Assembly (NCBI GenBank): GCA_023957975.1
Contig: JAMLGM010000009.1
Location: forward strand, 1-64,000
DNA length: 64,000 nucleotides
Direction: 5' to 3'
DNA from: Microthrixaceae bacterium
Lineage (GTDB): Bacteria; Actinomycetota; Acidimicrobiia; Acidimicrobiales; Microtrichaceae
Shown: one piece after another, positions 44,719-54,346 of the stretch
Position numbering within the stretch: the first letter of the stretch is position 1
How the letters are laid out: every line of letters starts with the position of its first letter
Notes under the pieces: model-generated
The model's input: only the letters and a program-made list of their open reading frames with translations
What the model was told of the DNA's origin: nothing
The model's database searches: none
Program-made: the position numbers and the translations under genes

Positions 44719-44724
44719 AGGCTA
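44719..44724 (-). promoter_or_regulatory. -10 element of a leaderless lpdA promoter
   Basis: TAGCCT on the minus strand ends 7 bases before ATG 44711. Confidence 0.43.
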
Positions 44725-44804
44725 CCGGCGGCACCGCACCGCGAGATCACCCCTCGGGCGCCCTGGCGTCGCCAGGAGGTCCGAGCGCGAAACCCCACGG
44801 CTGC

Positions 44805-44810
44805 TAACGT
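44805..44810 (+). promoter_or_regulatory. -10-like element upstream of large GT2 gene
   Basis: TAACGT lies 4 bases before GTG 44815 (in frame with the GT2 gene) and 6 bases before GTG 44817 (a 19-codon frame that ends inside the gene). A transcript start near 44817 would leave ATG 44866 about 50 bases downstream. Confidence 0.3.
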
Positions 44811-44865
44811 TTCGGTGTGCTCTCCGCCCGAACGTCTGCTCGTCGTCTGCCGGAGCCACCCTCCC

Positions 44866-47661
44866 ATGACCGATGACCAGCGACGAGCGCTGCCGGTTCC
44901 TCCTCCAACGCGTCGGGACCGGATACGGGAGGCGATGAACGAACGGCTCCCCGAAGGGACGATGGCGCGACGATGCGCTGAACGCGCGCTCACAGCGCTG
45001 CGCGCTGCCCGCTCGCTCGTTCCGCTGCGCTACGGCGGCACCCGTCGAAAGCCCGAGCGGGAGTACCCCTACGCTCAATGGTTGGACTCACGGCGCAGCG
45101 CTCCCCGACCGGCATCCTCGCGCCCGGCCGAACGGGGATCGGTGCTCGTTGTCGCCTTCGTGCAACCCGATACGTCGGCGACATCGCTCGAGCGCACCGC
45201 CGCATCGGTGCGATCACAGCACGGCGCGGTAGCCCGCCTCGAGGTTGTGGACGCCGACGCCGTCGAGTGGTCGCCGTCGTCATGCGGTGCCGACCTCGAG
45301 ACCTTCGTCATCATCGTGCGCGCCGGCGACGTCATCGAGGCGGACACGGCTCGCAGGGTTCTCGATGCGTGGTGGCGACGCCCCGACGTCGAACTCGTCA
45401 GCTGGGACGACGATCTCGGCGCAACCTCGCCGAGGTTCCGAGACGGCTGGGCCCCCGACACTCTGCTGTGTTTCAACACGCTGGGACGCTCGTTCGCGCT
45501 GCGCGCCGACATGTTCACGCGCTCCGGCGGCTTCCACCCGACCGACGGCGACGCCGCGTGGTGGGACCTTGTCCTGCGCTCCGATCTCGACGACTCGCGG
45601 GTCGAACACATTCCTGATGTTCTGGGCCACCTGGCCGTTCGCCCGCTCGATGCCCCCGACGGGGCAGACGCCTTCATCAATCACTGGCTCGAACGCCACG
45701 GGTGGCCGGCCAAGGCGGTGCACCGTCAAACCCACATCGACCTCGAGTGGACGCTGGATTCGCCACCGTCGGTGTCGATCATCGTCCCGTCGCGCTGCAA
45801 CCGACCCATGTTGGAGCGACTGCTGCCCAGCCTCGAAGCGACCGACTACCCCAACTTCGACGTCGTGATCGTGGACAACTCCGGCCACAGCGAGGAAAAG
45901 GCCTCGTGGTACCGCGACCACACGGGCACCCTCGACCTCCGCGTCATGTGGTGGACCGAGGAACCGTTCAACTACTCGGCCGTCAACAACGCCGGCGCAG
46001 CGGCGACCACCGGCGCTGTGCTCGTCTTCCTCAACGACGACACCGAGGCGCTGTCACACGACTGGCTGACCAACCTCGTCGGCTGGGCAACCCGGGACGG
46101 CGTCGGTGTCGTCGGGGCTCAACTTCTCTTCGAGGACGGCACTCTTCAGCACGCAGGGGTCCGCCTGTCGCATCACGGCATGGCGGATCACTATTTCTTG
46201 AAACTCGCCCCAGGCACCGAAACGGTCGCCGGACCGGCCGGATTCACCCGCACCGTCTCCGCCGTCACCGGAGCGTGCGCGGCGCTCGAACGTCGGCTTT
46301 TCGACGAGATCGGAGGCTTCGACGAACGTCTCGTGCTGACCGGGAACGACGTCGAACTCTCCATCGACGCGCTGCGCAGCGGCGCGCGCAACGTACTCAC
46401 CTCGGGGGCCCGCCTGCGCCACTTTGAGTCGGTAACCCGAGGCAACACCACCGTGTGGGACGACACGTTTCGCAGCTACTGGCGCTTTCGACACTGGATC
46501 GCAGCGGGAGACCCGCGCTTCAGTCCGAACCTGCGCATCATCGGTCCGGAACCGTCATGGACCCGCCCCTGGGATCCGACACCTCTACAACTGATGGAAC
46601 AGCACTTCCATCGCCGCCTCGATCCGCGACTCGACGACGACCTGCCCGCACCCGCCATCCAGGCCGCGTGGAACGAGCTCCCTGCCGCGGCCCACCGACG
46701 TGTCGACGGTCCGCTGTCGACAGTGGTCTGGGTCGCCAGCCATCTCACCGGACCGACCGACCCTCACGTCGAGATCGCGCTCGAGGTGGCCGCCCGCCTC
46801 GCCCACATGGGCATTGAGTCGGTGTTCGCCGTCGCTGCGATCGAGGACCCGCTGTGGTTCGGGTCCATCGTGTCCGGCGCATCCCGGAGCGCCCCGGTGC
46901 ACCGCGTCGTCCACCTCGGACCCCACGCCGAACGGCCGCTTCCCGACGGCGATGCCCTCGTGGCGATCGACCCGGCCATCCGTCCACTCGTCGCGGCCGA
47001 TGCGCGTCGAGGCCTCGCCATCGCCGTCGACCCCGACGAGGTGATTCGTGACCTCGATCTCCTCTGCAACAACGCCGCGACAGCATCGGCTCACGCCGCA
47101 CTCGGCGGTAGGTCGTTAGTCATCGAACCGCACATCGTCGCTGTTCCCCGCCCTGCTCCCGCCCCTGGTGGTCCTGCCGCTCAGCCGACGACTACACGCT
47201 CGATCATCTTCGATGTCGATGTCGCCGCCGACCGCGTGGCCTGGGAAGCAACGATCGAGACAGTGGGCTCACTCAAGGCCCAGCTTGGCACCGGTATCCG
47301 ACTCGTGGTGAGCGCCGACGAACTCGACGAAGCCGTCAAACTCAGGCTCGGTGACGCCGAGATCGTCATTCGCCCCGATGAGCGGTCATTGTGGCGATAC
47401 TGCCAGTCTGGAGATCTTGTCGTGTGCCTGTCCTCCCCGCTGACCCAGCCGCGGCGGGCTCGTTGGTGGCGTGCCGCCACACCAGACGTCGCCGTCGCGA
47501 GCGCCCCCGGTTCCCCCGAGGGCGGTCACCGCCGTCATCACAAGCCTCTCAGCGCCCCACTCGTACAGGCGTGGCTGAACGGAGAGGCCCCAATCGAACC
47601 TCTTGAACACGCCGAGCCCGTCGACCCACAGCGGCTCATCGACTTTCTCCGAGGAACCTGA
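44866..47661 (+). CDS. large multidomain GT2 glycosyltransferase
   Basis: A 931-residue soluble protein. A degenerate GT2-like domain lies near 85-280, a full GT2 domain near 300-545 (VSIIVPSRCNRPMLERLL, VVIVDNSG, FLNDDTE, GNDVELSIDALRSG), and a C-terminal region of about 370 residues resembling a decayed GT-B domain. The central domain matches rhamnosyltransferase-type enzymes of O-antigen loci. ATG 44866 is chosen; GTG 44815 is in frame and would add 17 residues. It is convergent with the exporter operon and probably acts on the same glycan. First-domain metal residues look lost. Confidence 0.82.
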   Translation: MTDDQRRALPVPPPTRRDRIREAMNERLPEGTMARRCAERALTALRAARSLVPLRYGGTRRKPEREYPYAQWLDSRRSAPRPASSRPAERGSVLVVAFVQPDTSATSLERTAASVRSQHGAVARLEVVDADAVEWSPSSCGADLETFVIIVRAGDVIEADTARRVLDAWWRRPDVELVSWDDDLGATSPRFRDGWAPDTLLCFNTLGRSFALRADMFTRSGGFHPTDGDAAWWDLVLRSDLDDSRVEHIPDVLGHLAVRPLDAPDGADAFINHWLERHGWPAKAVHRQTHIDLEWTLDSPPSVSIIVPSRCNRPMLERLLPSLEATDYPNFDVVIVDNSGHSEEKASWYRDHTGTLDLRVMWWTEEPFNYSAVNNAGAAATTGAVLVFLNDDTEALSHDWLTNLVGWATRDGVGVVGAQLLFEDGTLQHAGVRLSHHGMADHYFLKLAPGTETVAGPAGFTRTVSAVTGACAALERRLFDEIGGFDERLVLTGNDVELSIDALRSGARNVLTSGARLRHFESVTRGNTTVWDDTFRSYWRFRHWIAAGDPRFSPNLRIIGPEPSWTRPWDPTPLQLMEQHFHRRLDPRLDDDLPAPAIQAAWNELPAAAHRRVDGPLSTVVWVASHLTGPTDPHVEIALEVAARLAHMGIESVFAVAAIEDPLWFGSIVSGASRSAPVHRVVHLGPHAERPLPDGDALVAIDPAIRPLVAADARRGLAIAVDPDEVIRDLDLLCNNAATASAHAALGGRSLVIEPHIVAVPRPAPAPGGPAAQPTTTRSIIFDVDVAADRVAWEATIETVGSLKAQLGTGIRLVVSADELDEAVKLRLGDAEIVIRPDERSLWRYCQSGDLVVCLSSPLTQPRRARWWRAATPDVAVASAPGSPEGGHRRHHKPLSAPLVQAWLNGEAPIEPLEHAEPVDPQRLIDFLRGT

Positions 47662-47718
47662 CACCCTGCGGCCACCTCGAGCGCTAGCCTCAGCGCCGGC
47701 ATCCCGGCTCAGGGTGTC
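47660..47718. terminator. long-loop hairpin between convergent GT2 gene and exporter operon
   Basis: GACACCCTG (47660-47668) pairs with CAGGGTGTC (47710-47718), a perfect 9-bp stem enclosing 41 bases. It fills the gap between the two stop codons. Termination is inferred. Confidence 0.35.
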
Positions 47719-47723
47719 TCGGC

Positions 47724-48941
47724 TCAGGACGCGCCACGGTGGATCGACCACTCACCGATGGTCTTCACATGCCCGAACGCATCGCTGTCCCCGTTGGGAC
47801 GGATGGTGAGGTGAAACGCCCGTTCGAGCCGATCGAACACGTGGCCGCGGTTGCGGTCGTAGATCGACGTCGACACCTCCCAATCACCGGGCATCAAGCG
47901 CATGTCGTCGATGTGAAAGTCGACATACCCCTCACCGCTCACGCGTCCAAAATCTTCCCCACACCATTGACCGGTCAGGTGGAAACCTGCATCGGAGTGG
48001 ACCGAGATCGCGAAGGCGGGGGATTCGACGGGTTCGGACGCCCGGTAGAACATCCGGATCGTCAACGGATCACGCGAGGGCAAAAAGCCGACCTGGTCGC
48101 CGGTCCCGTCGAGGAACTGAACCGAGGTCACCGCGATCTCGCCGGATCCCTGGCGCCCGTACTCCGCCATTCCACCCGTAGGCGCCGCAACGTCGGACTG
48201 GGTCTCGTCGCGGTTGACCTTGTGGATGTAGTCCTCGACGACCTCGAGAGCCGGCCCGATGGACTGCACCTTGCCCCGTTCGAGCCACATCGCACGATCA
48301 CACATCGTCTGGATCAGTCCCAACCCGTGAGACACCATCACGATGGTGACTCCCTGTTTGCGGAGCTGATAGAGGTGCTCGAAGCATTTGCGTTGGAACT
48401 CCTCGTCACCGACGGCGATCACCTCGTCGATGATCAGGATCTCCGGCTGGACATTGACCGCGACGGCGAAACCGAGCCGCACGAACATGCCCGAGGAGTA
48501 CACCTTGACCGGTACGTCAAGAAACTCACCGAGCCCGGTGAATTCGGCGATCTTCGGCACGAGCGGCTCGATCTCGGAACGCGAGAAGCCGAGGATGGTC
48601 GCGTTCATGAAAATGTTCTCGCGCCCAGTCAGCTCCGGGTGAAACCCGGCACCGAGTTCGAGGAGGGCCGAGATGCGCCCGTTGGTGGCGACCCGGCCCT
48701 TCGTCGGCCGGTAGATCCCGGCGATGCAGCGCAACAGGGTCGATTTACCCGAACCGTTGTGGCCGACGAAACCGAAAACCTCGCCCCGTTCAACCGTCAG
48801 GTCGACGTCCTGTAGCGCCCAAAACTCGTTGTAGCGGCCGGTCTTGCGGCGCGTGAACTGTTCTTTGATCGACCGGGTGCTCTCGGTGTAGAGCCGGAAC
48901 TGCTTCGAGACGCCCTCGACGGAGATCGCTGCGTCAGCCAT
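47724..48941 (-). CDS. wzt: polysaccharide ABC exporter ATP-binding subunit with glycan-binding C-terminus
   Basis: A 405-residue protein. The ATPase part (about 1-235) has Walker A GHNGSGKS (60-67), signature YSSGM (148-152), Walker B LIIDEVIAVGD and the H-loop VSHGL. Residues of about 255-395 form a Wzt_C-type beta-sandwich (ITVRMFYRAS-like strands, MPGDWEVSTSIYD). In E. coli O9a and related systems this domain reads the capped end of the finished glycan and licenses export. The start overlaps the stop of the permease gene (TGATG), so the subunits are coupled. Confidence 0.93.
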   Translation of the reverse strand: MADAAISVEGVSKQFRLYTESTRSIKEQFTRRKTGRYNEFWALQDVDLTVERGEVFGFVGHNGSGKSTLLRCIAGIYRPTKGRVATNGRISALLELGAGFHPELTGRENIFMNATILGFSRSEIEPLVPKIAEFTGLGEFLDVPVKVYSSGMFVRLGFAVAVNVQPEILIIDEVIAVGDEEFQRKCFEHLYQLRKQGVTIVMVSHGLGLIQTMCDRAMWLERGKVQSIGPALEVVEDYIHKVNRDETQSDVAAPTGGMAEYGRQGSGEIAVTSVQFLDGTGDQVGFLPSRDPLTIRMFYRASEPVESPAFAISVHSDAGFHLTGQWCGEDFGRVSGEGYVDFHIDDMRLMPGDWEVSTSIYDRNRGHVFDRLERAFHLTIRPNGDSDAFGHVKTIGEWSIHRGAS

Positions 48942-49762
48942 CACAACTCCTCGATCACGCCGGGTGCCGACCGGGCGAACAGCAGCCACCCGCCACACGC
49001 CACCACGAGCGAAACGACACTCATCACGGCAAGATTCCCCAGAGAGGGCGCTTCCAGCGTGTACAACGCCTTACGCATGTTCGTCACGAACTGCGTCATG
49101 GGGTTCAACTCGAAGACCCGACGGATCGGGAACCATCCGCCCAGCTTCTCGGGAATGATCTCGGCCCGATAGACGATGGGCGTCGCGTAGAAAAGCAACT
49201 GCAGTCCGATCCCGATGAGGTAGCTCACGTCGCGATACCGAACATTCCACAGGCTCACAACGAGGCCGATTCCGATCGAGAACATCGCCAACTGCACAAT
49301 CGTCACGAGCGCGAACACCGCAGTCCACGAGACGACTCCCAGGCCGATCAGGAACGCCAGCGCGATACACAGCTCAATTCCGAACTGGACCAACGCCACG
49401 CACATGTTCGCGATCGCTGGGCATTCCGGAGGGAAGTACACCTTGGTGAGCATGCCGCCGGACGCTTGGAAGGCCATCATCGAGCCATTGATAACCGAGT
49501 TGAAGAAGTTCCAGGCGATCAGAGCGCAGAACAGGTACAACGCGAAGACCTTGGTGGAACCATCGCCAGCGACGGGCGGCTCGACCTTCAGGAAGACGCC
49601 GAACACAAGCGTGTAGATACCGAGCGTCGCTGCCGGGTTGATGAGCGACCACAGCCAGCCCAGGATGCTCTTCTTGTGACGAGCCTTGAGGTCCCGCTGA
49701 GCAAGGTGGTAGATGAGGTTCCGGTACTGCCAGATACGCACCGGAGAGTTGGAGACGACCAT
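48941..49762 (-). CDS. wzm: polysaccharide ABC exporter permease subunit
   Basis: A 273-residue ABC-2 type permease with six membrane helices, starting with a cytosolic amphipathic stretch (YRNLIYHLAQRDLKARHKKSILGWLW) typical of Wzm/TagG. It forms the channel for a lipid-linked glycan with the Wzt subunit. Both ends overlap neighbours as TGATG, so it is made in step with the upstream GT2 and the downstream ATPase. Confidence 0.93.
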   Translation of the reverse strand: MVVSNSPVRIWQYRNLIYHLAQRDLKARHKKSILGWLWSLINPAATLGIYTLVFGVFLKVEPPVAGDGSTKVFALYLFCALIAWNFFNSVINGSMMAFQASGGMLTKVYFPPECPAIANMCVALVQFGIELCIALAFLIGLGVVSWTAVFALVTIVQLAMFSIGIGLVVSLWNVRYRDVSYLIGIGLQLLFYATPIVYRAEIIPEKLGGWFPIRRVFELNPMTQFVTNMRKALYTLEAPSLGNLAVMSVVSLVVACGGWLLFARSAPGVIEEL

Positions 49763-51405
49763 CAGCTCCTCACCGCAGGACGGCGTTCATTCAAAACGTA
49801 GGATCCCGGGATTCCGAAGTCGCTCGGGTTGAACACCAGATTCGGGTTGTAGAACGGATCGTTTCCGATGTAGTGGCTCCACCGTTCATTGAAGTCACGG
49901 GTCTCCACCGGCGAGACGTTGTGATCGCGGCTCGCGGACTCGTGATGCACCAGCTCGACCTCGGGGTTGAACGCGACCCGGTACCCGGTCTCGCGAAGCT
50001 TGAGGCAATAATCGACGTCGTTGTAGGAGGACGGAAACTGCTCGCTGAATCCTCCCACCTCGAAGAACGCGTCGCGTCGCGTCATCATCGCTGCCGCAGT
50101 CACTGCTAGGTAGTTGTTCCCCAGCCGTAGTACCGAGAATGAACCCGGCGCATCACCGGGGAAGCCCATGCAGACATGTGCCGGCCCGGACTCGGCATTG
50201 GCCGTGGTCACGCCGGCGTGTTGCAGGCGTCCGTCGCCGTAGACGAGTTTCACGCCTACCGCGCCGATGGCCTCCTGGGCGGAGTACATCAGCATCGACT
50301 CGATCCAGTTGGGCGTCGTGATCTCAATGTCGTCGTTCAACAACAGGAGGTGATCTCCACGCGAGTTCAGGACTCCGAGGTTGATCTGCTCGGAGAAGTT
50401 GAACGGCTTGTCGAACTCGACCCACGTCAGTCGGCCGCCGAAGCGTTCCTCGGCGACCGCCCGCACCCGCGGGTCGGTGTGAATGTCCGCGACCACGACG
50501 ACCTCGTAGTTCTCGTAGGTCGAGACCTCGTCGATCGTGCGAAGGCAAGCCGTCGCCACCGGCTCGACGGCCCCGCGAATCAACTTGGCGCTCCCGGCCG
50601 TCGGAATCACGATGCTGACAAGGGGCGACTGCGTCAGGCGCGGTTCGAGGCGGTACCAACCGGGTTGGGCCAAATCGTGGGTGACATGGGCCTCGAACCC
50701 GGTCCGGTCGCAATGCGACTGGATGGCCTTCTGGCCGGCGATCCATGCGTACGGTTTGGCGTTGACATCACCTGCTGCCGAACCGCTGATGATGCGCCAC
50801 CCATACAGGATCTCGGGAATGTGGACGATCCGCCTCGCCCGCTCGGTGACGCGAAAGACCAGGTCGAAGTCCTGGCTGCCGTTGTATTCGGCCCGGAATC
50901 CGCCGACCTCGCGCACGAGCGATGCCCGCATCGTGGCGAAATGGCAGGTGTACATCTGGTAGCGGAAGCGCTCGGGAGACCAGTCCGGCTTGAAGAACGG
51001 GTTGTGGCGAAAGCCGTCCTCGGTCAGCTTGTCCTCATCGGTGTAGATGTAGTCGATGTCCTCGTAGTGGGCGTCGATCACCGCCGAGACCTTGGCGAGA
51101 CACTCCGGGTATAGCTCGTCATCGTGGTCGAGGAACGAGACGAACTCACCGGAGGCAAGTTCGAGACAATCGTTGGACGCTGCCACGATCCCACCGTTTT
51201 CGGCACGGTAGGCGACCTTGATCCTCGGGTCGAGCGCCGCATACTCCTCGAGTAGCGGGCGGACATGAGGCGACGGCGACTTGTCGTCGACCAGGCACAG
51301 TTCCCAGTCGACGAAGCTCTGGGATCTCACCGATTCGACCATTGCCCGGAACACGGGCTCAGGGGTGTTGTAGATCGGAGTGACGATGGAAACACGCGGG
51401 GTCAT
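49762..51405 (-). CDS. tandem-domain GT2 glycosyltransferase
   Basis: A 547-residue protein with two GT2 domains. The first (about 3-240) has VSIVTPIYNTPEPVF, LVDDKSPSP and FLDHDDELYPE. The second (about 262-520) has VSIVIPTAGSAKLIRG, LLNDDIEI and YNDVDYCLKLRETGYR. This is the WbbL/RgpF-like rhamnan-type architecture, where each domain adds one linkage. ATG 51405 lies five bases after the stop of the methyltransferase gene, and the end overlaps the permease start. It probably polymerises the glycan exported by Wzm/Wzt. Confidence 0.9.
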   Translation of the reverse strand: MTPRVSIVTPIYNTPEPVFRAMVESVRSQSFVDWELCLVDDKSPSPHVRPLLEEYAALDPRIKVAYRAENGGIVAASNDCLELASGEFVSFLDHDDELYPECLAKVSAVIDAHYEDIDYIYTDEDKLTEDGFRHNPFFKPDWSPERFRYQMYTCHFATMRASLVREVGGFRAEYNGSQDFDLVFRVTERARRIVHIPEILYGWRIISGSAAGDVNAKPYAWIAGQKAIQSHCDRTGFEAHVTHDLAQPGWYRLEPRLTQSPLVSIVIPTAGSAKLIRGAVEPVATACLRTIDEVSTYENYEVVVVADIHTDPRVRAVAEERFGGRLTWVEFDKPFNFSEQINLGVLNSRGDHLLLLNDDIEITTPNWIESMLMYSAQEAIGAVGVKLVYGDGRLQHAGVTTANAESGPAHVCMGFPGDAPGSFSVLRLGNNYLAVTAAAMMTRRDAFFEVGGFSEQFPSSYNDVDYCLKLRETGYRVAFNPEVELVHHESASRDHNVSPVETRDFNERWSHYIGNDPFYNPNLVFNPSDFGIPGSYVLNERRPAVRS

Positions 51406-51410
51406 TGCGG

Positions 51411-52430
51411 TCACCGACCCGACCGGTGACGGAGCTCCCGGTAGGGCGTGAGCGCCTTCCAGGTCAGCTGCCACGTGGTGGAGTTGATGACCTCGTTGTA
51501 GCGGTGCTCCAGCGATTGGAGACGCGCGATCTCGCTCTCGAGTTCCCGCACTCGGCCGAGCGCAGTACCAGCCTTACGTTCCGCTGCCACCGACGCATCG
51601 ACGGCGCGCAGCCGCACGTGTTGTGCCTCGCGCAACTGCGACTCGAGTTCGTCCACCCGCCGGCCAAGAGCGTCAGCCTCCTGCGCCCGCTCACGCCACT
51701 CGAGCACGTCAGCGCGAGTGATGTCCGGATCACCTGATCCGCCGTTGGAGGTCGCTTCGAGCAACGCGTTGCGAAGACGGACGTTCTCGTCGCGAAGGCG
51801 CCAGAACGATCGGTCGTAGTCGCGTACCCGGTCTGCCCACTGCGCAGGCCGACGCTCATAGAGCACCGCCCACGGGCTGATGAACGTCGCGTCGAAATCG
51901 ACGACGCGGAAGAACCCCTCGGCGGCGAAGAGAGCCGACCAGTACTCCGGCGGCTGCACGTTGAGATGCGTCGGCTCCTCGTACTCATAGGGAGTCGACG
52001 ACAACAAGATCCGATCCGTCGCCGCACAAAGGTTGGCAACCGCCACCGGAGCCTCCGCGGCGGGAAGGTGCTCGATCACCTCGATACATGTGATGAGGTC
52101 GTAGGTGTCGGGAAGTGCTTCGGTCAGGGAGCCGACCCACACGTACTCGCCGATCGAGGGGTCCGCTTGGCCGATCGCATAGTCACTCACGTCGAACCCG
52201 TACGCCTCGACGCCACGGGCGCGCAGCGCCTCCACGAACCGACCGATCGCACAGCCCGCGTCGAGGGTTTTGGTCGGATTCAGCGTCGCCACGACCCGAT
52301 CGGCGAAATGATGGAACAGCGCCGCAAATTCCGTGGACTCGGCGTAATTCACCCCTCCGTACGAGGCGTAATACTGCTCGTCATAGGTCGGGGCCGTCAC
52401 GTCAGGTGTACTTGGCACGCGCAAGAGCAT
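51411..52430 (-). CDS. SAM methyltransferase with long C-terminal coiled coil, candidate chain-capping enzyme
   Basis: A 339-residue protein. Residues of about 15-195 are a class I methyltransferase: SAM loop LDAGCAIGRF (56-65), GFDVSDYAI (78-86), CIEVIEHLPAAE (115-126). From about 211 to 312 heptad-like sequence forms a coiled coil in two parts, broken by a Gly/Ser hinge near 229-234. The end carries STTWQLTWKAL, a motif common at the ends of envelope-glycan enzymes. Methyltransferase plus coiled coil beside Wzm/Wzt resembles WbdD, which caps O-antigen chains and measures their length. No kinase domain is present. ATG 52430 is chosen; GTG 52442 is possible. Confidence 0.85.
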   Translation of the reverse strand: MLLRVPSTPDVTAPTYDEQYYASYGGVNYAESTEFAALFHHFADRVVATLNPTKTLDAGCAIGRFVEALRARGVEAYGFDVSDYAIGQADPSIGEYVWVGSLTEALPDTYDLITCIEVIEHLPAAEAPVAVANLCAATDRILLSSTPYEYEEPTHLNVQPPEYWSALFAAEGFFRVVDFDATFISPWAVLYERRPAQWADRVRDYDRSFWRLRDENVRLRNALLEATSNGGSGDPDITRADVLEWRERAQEADALGRRVDELESQLREAQHVRLRAVDASVAAERKAGTALGRVRELESEIARLQSLEHRYNEVINSTTWQLTWKALTPYRELRHRSGR

Positions 52431-52497
52431 AGACGTTGACACAGCGGGTTCTCCGACACGGCGGACCAGACCCGAACCGCGAACGCGGGCGTCGCTG

Positions 52498-53364
52498 TCA
52501 GCGCGCCTGCAGCGCAGAAACCACTTCGGCGAGCGGCTCGCGGTAGTCCCGCAGTTCGCCGAACCCACTGTTACGCAAAGCGAAGTTGTCGAGGACCGAA
52601 TACGCCGGGCGCTCGGCCATCGGCGGGGCGTCCGCTGGGCGTGCCGCCTCAAACTCCGCAGTCGTGATCGGGCGGACCTTGTCGCGGCTGTGCCCACCGG
52701 CTTCGAGGATGTCCTGGACGAACTCGTACCAGCTCACGGCGCCTTGATTGGTGACGTGGTGCACCCCGCGGGCCCGGCCGACAGCCAGCTCGATGAGCTT
52801 CGAGGCAAGGTCTCCCGCAAAGGTCGGGTGGCCGTACTGGTCGCTGACGAAGGTGAGTTCGTCGCGTTCGGCCGCCACCCGCAGCACCGTCTTGACCATG
52901 TTGTTGCCGTGCAGGCCGCAGACCCACGAGGTCCGGGCCACGGTCCATGCCGGATCGAGTTCAAGCTCACCACCGAGCTTGGACGCGCCGTACACCGACC
53001 TCGGGTTGGGGATGTCCCATTCGACATAAGGGGTGCCCTTGGTGCCATCGAAGACGTAGTCGGTCGACACGTACACCACGTGCGCCCCGACCTTCGTTGC
53101 CGCATCGGCGATGAAGCGTGTCGCCAGCGAGTTGACGCGAAACGCCACATCGGGTTCGGCCTCGCAGCGGTCGACTGCGGTAAAGGCCGCACCGTGGATG
53201 ATCGCATCGGGGGCGAACTGGGTGATGGCGGAAAGAATCTGGTCGCGATCGGTGATGTCGCAGGTGTCGACGTCGACCCCGACCACTTCGTGATGGCTGT
53301 CGCCCAGCCGCTGCATCAACTCGGTCCCGAGTTGCCCGTTCGATCCGGTGACGAAGATGCGCAT
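52498..53364 (-). CDS. rmlD: dTDP-4-dehydrorhamnose reductase
   Basis: Last step to dTDP-L-rhamnose. A 288-residue SDR enzyme with FVTGSNGQLGTELMQRL, VYVSTDYVFDG, YGASKLGGE and RTSWVCGLHGNN. Its start lies two bases after the rmlB stop. A 67-base gap follows before the methyltransferase gene. Confidence 0.94.
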   Translation of the reverse strand: MRIFVTGSNGQLGTELMQRLGDSHHEVVGVDVDTCDITDRDQILSAITQFAPDAIIHGAAFTAVDRCEAEPDVAFRVNSLATRFIADAATKVGAHVVYVSTDYVFDGTKGTPYVEWDIPNPRSVYGASKLGGELELDPAWTVARTSWVCGLHGNNMVKTVLRVAAERDELTFVSDQYGHPTFAGDLASKLIELAVGRARGVHHVTNQGAVSWYEFVQDILEAGGHSRDKVRPITTAEFEAARPADAPPMAERPAYSVLDNFALRNSGFGELRDYREPLAEVVSALQAR

Positions 53365-53366
53365 GG

Positions 53367-54335
53367 CTACCGGTTCCTCACCCGCTCGCGCAGCGGCGCC
53401 CACCACGCTCGGTTGTCGACGTACCACTGGACCGTCAGTTCGATCGCCTCTTCGAAGGTGACCTGCGGAGCCCAACCGAGCTCAGCGACCTTGTCGGTGG
53501 CGATGGAGTACCGGCGATCGTGCCCCTTACGGTCCTCGACGTAGTTCACCGAGCTCTCGTCCTTGCCGAGCGCGGCGAGGATGATGTCGGTGATCTCCCG
53601 GTTGGTCTTCTCGTTGCCGGCACCGATGTTGTACACCTCGCCGACGGTTCCCTTGCGCAGCACCGTCTCGACCCCGCGGCAGTTGTCGAGCACAAACAAC
53701 CAGTCGCGGACGTTGAGTCCGTCGCCGTACAACGGCACCTTGCCGCCCTCAAGCAGCGTCGTCACGAAGAACGGGATGATCTTCTCGGGGAACTGATACG
53801 GGCCGAACTGATTTGAGCTTCGAGTGATAACCACCGGAAGTTCGTAGGTCTCGTGATAGGCCATGGCGATGAGATCCGAGCCGGCCTTGGCCGCAGAGTA
53901 CGGCGAGCGCGGCATCAGCGGATCCCCCTCGACGAAGCTGCCCTCCTCGATCGAGCCGTACACCTCGTCGGTGGAGATGTGCAGGAACCGCTCGACACCG
54001 AGTTGTGTCGCGATGTCGCACATCACGTTGGTGCCGTCGCAATTGGTCCGCACGAATACGTCGGGGTCGAGCAGCGAGCGATCGACGTGGCTCTCTGCGG
54101 CGAAGTGCACCACCTGGTCGCATCCCTGCATCGCGTCGCGGACCGCATCGCGGTCACAGATGTTGCCGTGCACGAAGCTGAACCGCGGATTGCCCTCAAG
54201 GTCGGCGAGGCTCTCGCGATTGCCCGCATAGGTCAACGCGTCGAAGACGACGACCTCATCATCGGAGGTGGTCAGGATGTGGCGGGCGAAGTTGGAACCG
54301 ATGAAACCGGCGGCACCGGTGACGAAAAGCTTCAC
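53367..54335 (-). CDS. rmlB: dTDP-glucose 4,6-dehydratase
   Basis: A 322-residue SDR enzyme making dTDP-4-keto-6-deoxyglucose. FVTGAAGFIGSNFARHIL, ISTDEVYGSIEEG, PYSAAKAGSDLIAMAY and the ITRSSNQFGPYQFPEK motif identify it; DRRYSIATDK near the end is typical. Eleven bases follow rmlC. Confidence 0.95.
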   Translation of the reverse strand: MKLFVTGAAGFIGSNFARHILTTSDDEVVVFDALTYAGNRESLADLEGNPRFSFVHGNICDRDAVRDAMQGCDQVVHFAAESHVDRSLLDPDVFVRTNCDGTNVMCDIATQLGVERFLHISTDEVYGSIEEGSFVEGDPLMPRSPYSAAKAGSDLIAMAYHETYELPVVITRSSNQFGPYQFPEKIIPFFVTTLLEGGKVPLYGDGLNVRDWLFVLDNCRGVETVLRKGTVGEVYNIGAGNEKTNREITDIILAALGKDESSVNYVEDRKGHDRRYSIATDKVAELGWAPQVTFEEAIELTVQWYVDNRAWWAPLRERVRNR

Positions 54336-54346
54336 GTGAGGATCCC

